Assembly (NCBI GenBank): GCA_963580285.1
Contig: OY757011.1
Location: forward strand, 200,091,644 to 200,155,643
Direction of reading: 5' to 3'
From: Lucinisca nassula
Lineage: Eukaryota; Mollusca; Bivalvia; Lucinida; Lucinidae
DNA: 64,000 nt
In this document: in pieces, positions 54,192 to 62,740 of the stretch
How positions within the stretch are numbered: the first letter of the stretch is position 1
How the letters are laid out: every line of letters starts with the position of its first letter
Notes under the pieces: generated by a model
Told to the model about the DNA's origin: nothing
Databases searched by the model: none
What the model saw: the letters and a program-made list of their open reading frames with translations, nothing else
Program-made: the position numbers and the translations under genes

Positions 54192-56222
54192 TAAGGCTGA
54201 CACGATTAATCGTTTAATCGATTAATCGATCGATAAATTCCACGAAAAAGATTATCATTTCTGATTTGCTTTTAATCGATTACTTGATACGTACAATTTA
54301 CTACCCAACGTTATGCCTTACAAAGCGGGATGAGTGGCAAACAGGTAAAATTATGACAAAAATCTTAGCGATTACTAATCGGTTATCGATCGCAATGACA
54401 GGACTGATAATCTATTATTATACCCCCGGCATACGAAGTATGCAATGGGGGTATATAGTTTTTGTCTTTTCCGTCTGTCTGTCTGTCCGTAAACAATTAT
54501 TTTGTGTCAAAGATATCTCAGGAACTGCTTCACATAGAAACTTGAAATTTTGCACACACGATCAGTAGGACAACTTGTATTGTGGGAAAGAAAATAAGGG
54601 CCAAGGGGTCAGGCCTTTTAGAGTTATTTCCCTTTGTAGTTCTTGCTGTTTAATAGTGTATATTTTTATTTTGTGTCAAAGATTTCTCAATAACTACTGT
54701 ACATAGAAACTTGAAATTTTGCAAACATGATCAGTATGACTAGTTGTATTGTGGGAAAGAAAATAAGGGCCAAAGGGTCAGGCCTATTAGAGTTATTTCA
54801 CTTTGTAGTTCTTGTTTCAGCTGAGGTGATGGCACTTGCCAATTATTTTGTGTCAAAGATATCTCAGGAACTGCTTCACATAGAAACTTGAAATTTTGCA
54901 CACATGATCAGTGTGACTACTTGTATTGTGGGAAAGAAAATAAGGGCCAAGGGGTCAGGCCTTTTAGAGTTATTTCCCTTTGTAGTTCTTGCTGTTTAAT
55001 AGTGTATATTTTTATTTTGTGTCAAAGATTTCTCAATAACTACTGTACATAGAAACTTGAAATTTTGCAAACATGATCAGTATGACTAGTTGTATTGTGG
55101 GAAAGAAAATAAGGGCCAAGGGGTCAGGCCTTTTAGAGTTATTTCCCTTTGTAGTTCTTGTTTCAGCTGAGGTGATGGCACTGGCCAATTATTTTGTGTC
55201 AAAGATATCTCAGGAACTGCTTCACATAGAAACTTGAAATTTTGCACACATGATCAGTGTGACTACTTGTATTGTGGGAAAGAAAATAAGGGCCAAGGGG
55301 TCAGGCCTTTTAGAGTTATTTCCCTTTGTAGTTCTTGCTGTTTAATAGTGTATATTTTTATTTTGTGTCAAAGATTTCTCAATGACTACTGTACATAGAA
55401 ACTTGAAATTTTGCAAACATGATCAGTATGACTAGTTGTATTGTGGGAAAGAAAATAAGGGCCAAGGGGTCAGGCCTTTTAGAGTTATTTCCCTTTGTAG
55501 TTCTTGTTTCAGCTGAGGTGATGGCACTGGCCATCAGTGTGACTACTTGTATTGTGGGAAAGAAAATAAGGGCCAAGGGGTCAGGCCTTTTAGAGTTATT
55601 TCCCTTTGTAGTTCTTGCTGTTTAATAGAGTATATTTTTATTTTGTGTCAAAGATTTCTCAATAACTACTGTACATAGAAACTTGAAATTTTGCAAACAT
55701 GATCAGTATGACTAGTTGTATTGTGGGAAAGAAAATAAGGGCCAAGGGGTCAGGCCTTTTAGAGTTATTTCCCTTTGTAGTTCTTGTTTCAGCTGAGGTG
55801 ATGGCACTTGCCAATTATTTTGTGTCAAAGATATCTCAGGAACTGCTTCACATAGAAACTTGAAATTTTGCACACATGATCAGTGTGACTACTTGTATTG
55901 TGGGAAAGAAAATAAGGGCCAAGGGGTCGGGCCTTTTAGAGTTATTTCCCTTTGTAGTTCTTGCTGTTTAATAGTGTATATTTTTATTTTGTGTCAAAGA
56001 TTTCTCAATGACTACTGTACATAGAAACTTGAAATTTTGCAAACATGATCAGTATGACTAGTTGTATTGTGGGAAAGAAAATAAGGGCCAAGGGGTCAGG
56101 CCTTTTAGAGTTATTTCCCTTTGTAGTTCTTGTTTCAGCTGAGGTGATGGCACTGGCCGGGGGTATACGTGCCCCACTGGGCACTTTTGTCTAGTCTTTT
56201 CAGCGCTGATTAGCCAGCCCTA
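54192..56222. mobile_element. hAT-like element inserted at the VDAC exon 2 splice donor
   Basis: 2,031 bp flanked by GTAAGTTC (54184-54191 and 56223-56230). Ends TAAGGCTGACACGATTA and, inverted, TAGGGCTGGCTAATCAG. The left copy of the target duplication is the working donor (exon base then GTAAGT). Subterminal TTAATCGATTAATCG repeats. Contains the family E Helentron. Confidence 0.85.
54420..56194 (+). mobile_element. Helentron/HINE-like element, family E, nested in the hAT element
   Basis: Start TACCCCCGGCATACGAAGTA with GGGGGTATATAG, GTCTGTCTGTCCG, then a higher-order tandem array: two alternating ~170-bp cores (ATCTCAGGAACTGCTTCACA and TTTCTCAATAACTACTGTAC) forming ~360-bp units, five or so repeats with one internal deletion near 55530. 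End GGGGGTATAC, GTGCCC-CACT-GGGCAC stem, CTAG (56191-56194). Confidence 0.82.
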
Positions 56223-56285
56223 GTAAGTTCCACACCTCCAGGTAAGGAGAAGACCTCAGGATGGTTTGGGGACAGGATACTTTTT

Positions 56286-56863
56286 ATGCCTCAGCCATTC
56301 GAAGAAAGGTGGAAAGGGCATATAGTGTTAACCCTTATCTTGCTGAATATTCATTTAAGCCACACCCATTTCTGTCTATCAACCAACCAAATTACTTGAT
56401 GTAATTTATTGCTACAAATTCATAAACTGAATGCCGAACAGTGTAGATCCTGATCAGATGGCTTCCTCAGAAGCCATCTGATCTGGATCTACACTGTTTG
56501 CAAAGATAAGGGTTGTTGTCAACAGCAAGATAAGGGTTAATCTGTCTGTCCTCCTGTCTGTCTCCTTCCCCGTCTGTGTCTGAGATGGTGTTAGCAATTT
56601 GCATGGCCTGGGGCCAGTTGTTCAAAGCATCTGTTAGCTTAACAAGCTCGTTAATGGTAATAGTGTTAAGTCTTCTTCCAAGTATATCTAAAATTCTGGT
56701 ATTTTTGCTGAAAAAAATCTGCTTACATTTTTTCAGCAAAAATTTAAGCATATTTGCCATATTAAATGATAAAAGTTTCAACGATTCATTAACTAAGGAT
56801 GCCATTAGTTTTGAACAACTGACCCCAGGTTGGGGCATTCCTATCATCTGGGCACATTTCTAG
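56286..56863 (+). mobile_element. Helentron-like element, family B copy 2 (degraded), holding two MITEs
   Basis: Start ATGCCTCAGCCATTCGAAGA in a T-run, GTCTGTCC block at 56541-56575, end ATTTCTAG (CTAG 56860-56863) then TTTT. Nested inside are the TTAA MITE 56332-56536 and a second TIR element at ~56606-56829 (CTGGGGCCAGTTGTTCAAA and, inverted, CTGGGGTCAGTTGTTCAAA). Confidence 0.7.
56332..56536. mobile_element. TTAA MITE (CCCTTATCTTGCTG ends), copy 1
   Basis: 205 bp between TTAA at 56328-56331 and 56537-56540. The terminal inverted repeat CCCTTATCTTGCTG is perfect. Its interior contains the long palindrome 56433-56501. Copy 2 is at 59815-60019. Confidence 0.88.
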
Positions 56864-57004
56864 TTTTAGTAATTCATATAAATATACAATTGGACTCAGA
56901 TGTCTTGAACACTGATGGCTTGTTTACCATGGCTGAGTCCAACCCACCCATTGGGTCTCTGGGGAATTCTTTCAAATTAGAAATAGTGTGGGATAATTAA
57001 GGGA

Positions 57005-57430
57005 GATTTTCTTATATCTTGAGGTGATGAGGTGATGCTAATGAGTGCACACAACATACATTTTCATAGTAAAAAACCAAAAAGATACTTTACTGATCCT
57101 TAGTATTGGGACAGACAGGCCTGAGCAAACAGTTTGATCAGGGTCTACACTGTTTGCCATTCCGTCTGCACCTTTTGGACTCCTTGCTTGATTGTGAAAC
57201 AATTTTTTTTTTAATTTTAGGAGAGTTACAGCAAGTCCTAAAGGCAGCCAAACTTTTAGGATTTTTACAATTGTGTTTGTAACCCTAAGTGGCTCTAACC
57301 ACCTGTGTCATCACGATAGCATGTCAAATGAAATGAAGACCCCCCTCATTACCCCACTTTATATAGAGGAACTCAAAAACATAGTTTGCAGGTACTTGTT
57401 AGAACCTCTTGTTACATAACAAATCGAATT
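57005..57430. other. VDAC intron 2 segment without gene
   Basis: Holds an arm of the hairpin family (TGATCAGGGTCTACACTGTT, 57131-57150), a degraded P1-like stretch near 57030-57060 and 57375-57415, and a poly-T tract. Nothing else recognised. Confidence 0.5.
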
Positions 57431-57712
57431 TTGTTTGTTTGATTTGAGGTTTAACGTCCCCGTCAACACTTAAAAGGTCATTTTGGAGACGTTGCTTCCA
57501 ATTTTGTTGGACTTTTACCCCAGAGATTGAGATGAAATGGCATCTCAATTCCTGCCACCCATGAAACCAATAGGGTTTATAAGCTTTGCCTGGACAGGCT
57601 TAGATCCTCTAAGCAGTTTACCAGTACTCGTGTGCGGGTCGGTTTCAGCTCTGCGTGGAAGCATCATGCAGCCCATCTATTTCTTTAAGCCCCGATGGGC
57701 GGGCCATTTTTT
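57431..57712 (-). repeat. S1 repeat, inverted
   Basis: From TTTGATTTGAGGTTTAACGT to CCCATCTATTTCTTTAAGCC; abuts the next SINE. Confidence 0.8.
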
Positions 57713-57927
57713 TTTTTTTTGTTTTGGTTTTACGGCCTTTTCAAGATTATTTCACTCATATTTATGAGCCGATTGTTAATCAGAGGTGGGCGGAAACGGA
57801 GTACCCTGACCTTCCATTGCAGAACTTGGCTTCTCACATGTGACCTGAGCGAGGCTCAAACCACAGCGGTTAGAGACCTAATGATTAAGAGTCAGCACTC
57901 TTATCCACTAGGCCACAGAGGCCCGTC
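57712..57927 (-). repeat. tRNA-derived SINE S4, inverted
   Basis: The reverse complement begins GGGCCTCTGTGGCCTAGTGG and has B box GGTTTGAGCCTCG. It ends at the T-rich side. It lies about 55 bp before VDAC exon 3. Confidence 0.83.
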
Positions 57928-57980
57928 TTGTTGTGAAATGTGTTTAGTACATGAAGTCAACAGTATTTGTTTTGTGACAG

Positions 57981-58101
57981 GGCTGACATTTAAAGAGAAA
58001 TGGAACACCGACAATATCCTTGCTACAGAAATTTCCATTGATGATCAGATTGCAAAGGGCCTCAAGTTGTCTTTTGACACATCTTTTGCACCACAAACAG
58101 G
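57981..58101 (+). CDS. VDAC: VDAC coding exon 3
   Basis: Encodes residues 67-106 plus two bases of the next codon. It contains [11 protein letters not shown] and [16 protein letters not shown], signature stretches of eukaryotic porins. The Glu of EKW (residue 72 here) aligns with Glu73 of human VDAC1, the membrane-facing residue linked to hexokinase and lipid interaction. The GLK motif conserved in porins is present. The acceptor is TTTTGTGACAG at 57980; the donor is GTAAGT at 58102. The next exon would begin with the last base of this Gly codon, but it is not in the window. Confidence 0.93.
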
Positions 58102-58776
58102 GTAAGTGAACACTGGCAGAGCTTGTACATTGAGAGCCAACAGTTGTATTTCCACTTAAGTATTGTTTGTTGAATGGGTTCAATATGAATATGATTTTGG
58201 CCTCAGATGACAATCTTCATCATAAGGGCCCCGTCAAGCGATTTTGGTACTTATCGCCTATGCGCGCAGCGAAGGTTCAGGCGAGCCTGCGCATCCGCGC
58301 AGTCTCGCCAGAACCTTCACTGCTCGCTCATACAAGCAGTGAATTAAGAGGAACCTTCAGACAGAAAGCCATATCCCTGGCCCCTCTGAATGGCTGGGCA
58401 TGCGCAGTTAAAATTTGTCATGATGGAATGCTCAAAAACACAAATTCGCTTGGCGGGGCTCATATAAGCTTTAAATAGTCTGTGGATGAAATTTGATAGT
58501 TTGCTGATTACCAAAGTACTCACATGATATCGCATGTCTATAAAGCTACAAAGTCAGGATACTATAAGCTAGACAGTCTGGATACTATAGTTCTGCAACA
58601 GACGGTCAGGTGGTTTTTTCCGGTTACTCCTGTTATCCCCCATCTGTGATTAGCTAGAAATCAGTGAAATAGTATTGAAAGGGCCTTGAAGCCAAAAACA
58701 AAAAAAGGTCTTGATACTACAAGGTAGACAGTCTTTACTATATGCTGGCAGAGAAAGTAGGCGAAGTGTAGCTCTT
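58102..58776. other. VDAC intron 3 start; imperfect inverted repeat
   Basis: 58267-58323 is a GC-rich imperfect hairpin (AGCGAAGGTTCAGGCGAG against the complement of CTCGCCAGAACCTTCACTGC). No exon recognised. Confidence 0.55.
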
Positions 58777-59722
58777 TGCTTTGGTTTTACTGCCCTTTCA
58801 AGATTATTAGGGCCCCGCACTGAAAGTGTGGGTGCCCTATAGTAATCACTCTGTCCGTCCGTCTGTCTGTCTGTCCGTCCGTCTGTCCGTCCACAAATTT
58901 TTTTATCCTCCATAACTTTTTATTATTCCTGGATGGATTTAAATATTACTTGGCATCACTCTGTCCGTCCGTCTGTCTGTCTGTCCGTCTGTCCGTCCAC
59001 AAATTTTTTTATCCTCCATAACTTTCTTATTCCTGGATGGATTTAAATATAACTTGGCAGAAATGTTTACCATAATGTGATGGAGTGTTGCGCGCAAGAC
59101 TCAGGTCCGTACCTCAAAGGTCAAGGTCATACTTAGAGGTTAAAGGTCAAAAAAGGGTCTTTCCTGTGTCCAATTAATAACTTTGTTATTATTCCTGGAT
59201 GGATTTAAGTATTACTTGGCAGAAATGTTAACCATAAAGTGACGAAGTGTCACACGCAAGACCCACAGCCGTACCTCAAAGGTCAAGGTCATACTTAGAG
59301 ATAAAAGGTCAAAAAAGCGTCTTTTTTATTGTGTCCAATCTATAACTTTCTTATACCTGGATGGATTTAAATATTACTTAGCAGAAATATTAACCATAAT
59401 GTGACAGTGTGTCACGCGCAAGACCCAGGTCCGTACCTCAAAGGTCAAGGTCATACTTAGAGGTGAAAGGAAAAAAAAACGTCTTTTTTAACATCAACAT
59501 TTTCCTACTCCTCTGATAGCGCTGCCGGGGCCCTAGTCAGTTTCACTGACAGCTCTAGTTTCACTTATTTCAAGCCGATCTATAGTGGTGGGCTACAAAC
59601 AGAAGTACCCTGAGAAAAAAATTTGACGTCTGACTTGACCTGTGAGAGGCAAAAACCACAGTGGTGAGAGACCTAATGATTAAAGAGTTGGTGCTCTTAT
59701 CCACTGGGCCACGGAGAACCAT
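58777..59722 (-). repeat. tRNA-derived SINE S4, inverted, split by the family F element
   Basis: 58777-58808 holds the 3' end of the SINE; 59559-59722 holds the rest, ending in the tRNA-like head (CACTGGGCCACGGAG). Confidence 0.8.
58809..59558 (+). mobile_element. Helentron/HINE-like element, family F, nested in SINE S4
   Basis: 750 bp. Same structure as the inverted copy 31610-32368 and nearly identical to it. It splits an inverted S4 SINE: CAAGATTATT precedes it and TTTCACTTATTTCAAG follows, which rejoin to the S4 sequence seen at 57738-57760. CTAG at 59555-59558. Confidence 0.85.
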
Positions 59723-59814
59723 TTATGTAGCTCTACATATAACACTTGACCTCCAGGCTAAAATAAGAAAAGAGAAAAGCGATTCTTCGCAGGTTGAACT
59801 TTCATCTTATTTAA

Positions 59815-60019
59815 CCCTTCTCTTGCTGAATATTCATTTAAGCCACACCCATTTCTGTCTCTCAACCAATCAAATTACTTGATGTAATTAATTCCTACAA
59901 ATTCATAAACTGAATGTCAAACAGTGTAGATCCTGATCAGATGGCTTCTTCAGAAGCCATCTGATCTGGATCTACACTGTTTGCAAAGATAGGGGTTGTC
60001 GTGAACAGCAAGATAAGGG
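59815..60019. mobile_element. TTAA MITE (CCCTTATCTTGCTG ends), copy 2
   Basis: 205 bp between TTAA at 59811-59814 and 60020-60023. Ends CCCTTCTCTTGCTG and, inverted, CCCTTATCTTGCTG. Interior closely similar to copy 1, including the palindrome at 59916-59984. Confidence 0.88.
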
Positions 60020-60023
60020 TTAA

Positions 60024-61360
60024 GTCATGATGGAATAAAGTTAGAAATTATTATAAGGTTTGGTCTGTATTATATCTATTTTTGTCTGGAAAAAGATGAA
60101 TTATATAGAGATTTTACATCTATATATACAGTGCTCCAGATAATTTTTATTCAACCAGTACGATACTGGTCAAATTTCAACCCAACCAGTAACGGGTCAT
60201 ATTTGTTCTCTGGAACCAGTATCCAAGTTTCGGACTAACTTGGTCTTAGATTCTGATACTGATTGGCTACTTAAGTCATCACTGTTTTGCATTTCCTACT
60301 GGTTCCTTTAATCTTAAGTATGAGGGCGATCAAATAAATTGAAAAAAAAAAGGTAACCAACTGGTAACAAGACCCCTGACCGTGAATTCACGGGTCTGAC
60401 CTGAATTTCTAATATTGATTTTGACCTATTAGCTGGAATCCAGCAGATAATACATAAAAGGTGAACTTCGTGCATCTTTACAAATCACATATTTATGTGT
60501 GGTATTGTGACAGCTAAACATGGCATCTGATCAAGGCCTGTCGTTAAAACCTTCAGCCATTCCAAATCCATTTTTAAGGAAAACACAACCTGTTATCCCC
60601 TCATTTTTAAAATGGGTAGAAAAACAGGCAGTAAAAATGGGTTTGCTCTGTGTACTGGATTTTAAAATTGGGTCATGAAACTAACCAGTATTGCACTTCC
60701 CTTTTACAAAGATTGTTTTTACTACAAGGTAACACCACCAATCAACTCGCCCTATATGTCAATAATGTCCCCCATTTGATCATAAATAGGGATTTTATAA
60801 TATTGACCATGGTCGAGGAAACACAAGAATTTCTACTTTCCGTTTCACTCTGACTGGTTCTTACGATCACACTGTTTGTTGCGACAGATATCTGTAGCAA
60901 ACATCCATAACCAGTCTAACAGTGATTTCATGGTTACTCAAGCGCTAAGCGAGTTGCCTTAATAAAATACCAAGCATCTTATAATAGCGGGAAACGGCTT
61001 TGCAGTCGTACAGGTTACCTGAAAAGATCTATCGTACTGAGAAAAACATGTCCATATTTGGTACGTGCTGTTTTCCAACTCGATCCGTATTTAGGAAAAA
61101 CGGACCCGTAATTTACGGCTGTACGGCCCTTATCTGGAGCGCTGTATATATAGCTTTTCAGAATATAAAATTTGCCATAGGAAGAATAGATAAAAACAAA
61201 CCCTAAACACATTTAAATAAGTGGTGCATCTTTAGGTCATTGAATATTTTAATTATAACGGTTTTGTACCTTGTAATTATTTAAAAAAAGACATGTTTTG
61301 CCTTGAAATGTTAGACTGCTGCATCTTTTTGCAAACTTTTTAGAAATATTTTTGCATTCA
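60024..61360. other. VDAC intron 3, no gene
   Basis: AT-rich. ORFs of up to 68 codons have no recognisable content. CCAGTA/ACTGGT words recur at 60155-60355 and may be a decayed hAT-like element. Confidence 0.5.
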
Positions 61361-61361
61361 G

Positions 61362-61429
61362 GCAAACAGTTTGGACCCAGATCAGACTGCGCCTGGAGGA
61401 GCACTCTGATCTGGGTCCACACCATTTGC
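61362..61429. repeat. Palindromic hairpin (GCAAACAGTGTAGA family)
   Basis: GCAAACAGTTTGGACCCAGA ... TCTGATCTGGGTCCACACCATTTGC, imperfect stem of ~30 bp. Same family as 21540-21606, 56433-56501 and 59916-59984. Confidence 0.75.
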
Positions 61430-62569
61430 AAAAACTTATTTTAAAGTACTTGGCAGATGACAAAGCACACAACAATTGCCATGATTGGTGTTTTATGGGT
61501 TAGCGTGAAATGTCAAGCCTTAGTTCCACATCAGATGTTTCACATGTAGTGTGAAGCCTTATTTTCTCTGAATAATAAAAGTAAATCTGCTGTCAAATTT
61601 TCTGTAGCGAATGATTAACCCATATTCTGCTGATCACAACATTTCCTACCTTTGCAAACTGTAGCCCCAGATCAAATGGCTTCTGAAGAAACCTGCACTG
61701 TCATTCAGGTTGTAGTTTTGAATAATTCATTATATGAAGTAATTGGATTGGGTAATAGTCAGAAATTGGTTAATAGTCAGAAATTGGTGTGGCAAAATTA
61801 ATTGTTCAGCAGGTTGAGTGTTGAAGGGCAGCAAAAGTAACAGTGTAAAAAGTATTGGACTGGCCAGTGTTACGAGATGGAATAGGAAACCTCTCTGGTG
61901 CTTATGCACATCTAAATTATTTTAGTAGATATATGGTAGGGCGGTGCGAGTGAAATATTTTAGGTGAAATATGGTACGCAAACTATGCTGCTCCATGAAC
62001 AAGTCATGCACATATCATACGATGTATGCATGAGTGGTTTATAGAGAGCTGTTTTTACAATACAGGGGGCCGCTATAAGGCTGAGTCCTATAGAATTTGC
62101 CTAAATATCGCCAACCGCCAAATTGTGCCATATATTATTTTCATTCCCGTCACGTGTTGTGAGGGTGTTCGTTTTAACAGGAGTCATGGCATTGATTTAT
62201 AGGGTCGTTTCATCAATTTTTCCTATGGGAAATATACTATTTGAACGCAAATCCATTATCTACTCGATTTTTGCTATCTGGCTTTGTTTGTGGCCGGTAT
62301 CTCCACCTCGCCACGAATTGAGCAAGGTAATATGAGTAGGCATGATTTTCTGGTAGTATTCATAGATATATAAACCCTGAAAAAAGATGACACTTTAGCA
62401 GCAGGTCAAGTTGTAAGAGTGAACACAACATTGTGACGGGGAAATAGAAAGTATATTGAAAGGTATGTTAAATCTATGTTTAGTATTATTTTTGTATGAA
62501 CATGCTTGTAGGTTTTGGAGGGGTTTACTTCTAGTATACCCCAACTTTCTGAAGCCTATTCTGAATTCA

Positions 62570-62740
62570 CTGTTGTGGCCTGTAGTGATTAGGCTACTAG
62601 CTTTGCCAGCTAGACGTCGCAGAATTGATCCCAGGCTTCTCCAGTAGTAGAATAAGTCTTTCTAAGTGAGGTCCTGTCTCATGCTGACCCTAGATGTTGG
62701 TGAGACGTAAAGTTTGGACACCCGCTCATTCTAGATTCAT
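62570..62740 (+). repeat. Diverged tRNA-derived SINE S3
   Basis: TGGCCTGTAGTGATTAGGC head, CAGAATTGATCCCAGGCTTC B-box region, and GATGTTGGTGAGACGTAAAG tail parallel the copy at 46515-46682. Confidence 0.65.

Larger units (their letters stand above)
39899..58101 (+). other. VDAC: VDAC gene locus, 5' part (three coding exons, two introns)
   Basis: Locus entry for the only host gene recognised. Three exons join in phase (64 + 135 + 121 nt) and encode the N-terminal ~106 residues of a eukaryotic porin. Intron 1 (39963-54048, 14,086 bp) and intron 2 (54184-57980, 3,797 bp) have GT-AG borders and consist mostly of nested transposons. Family knowledge: VDAC is the 19-strand beta-barrel of the mitochondrial outer membrane, passing ATP/ADP, metabolites and ions. 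Exon 3 ends in phase 2 at a GTAAGT donor. I found no exon 4 between 58102 and 64000, so the gene runs off the right edge. The promoter and any 5' non-coding exon were not identified; the acceptor just before the ATG implies one lies upstream. Confidence 0.93.
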
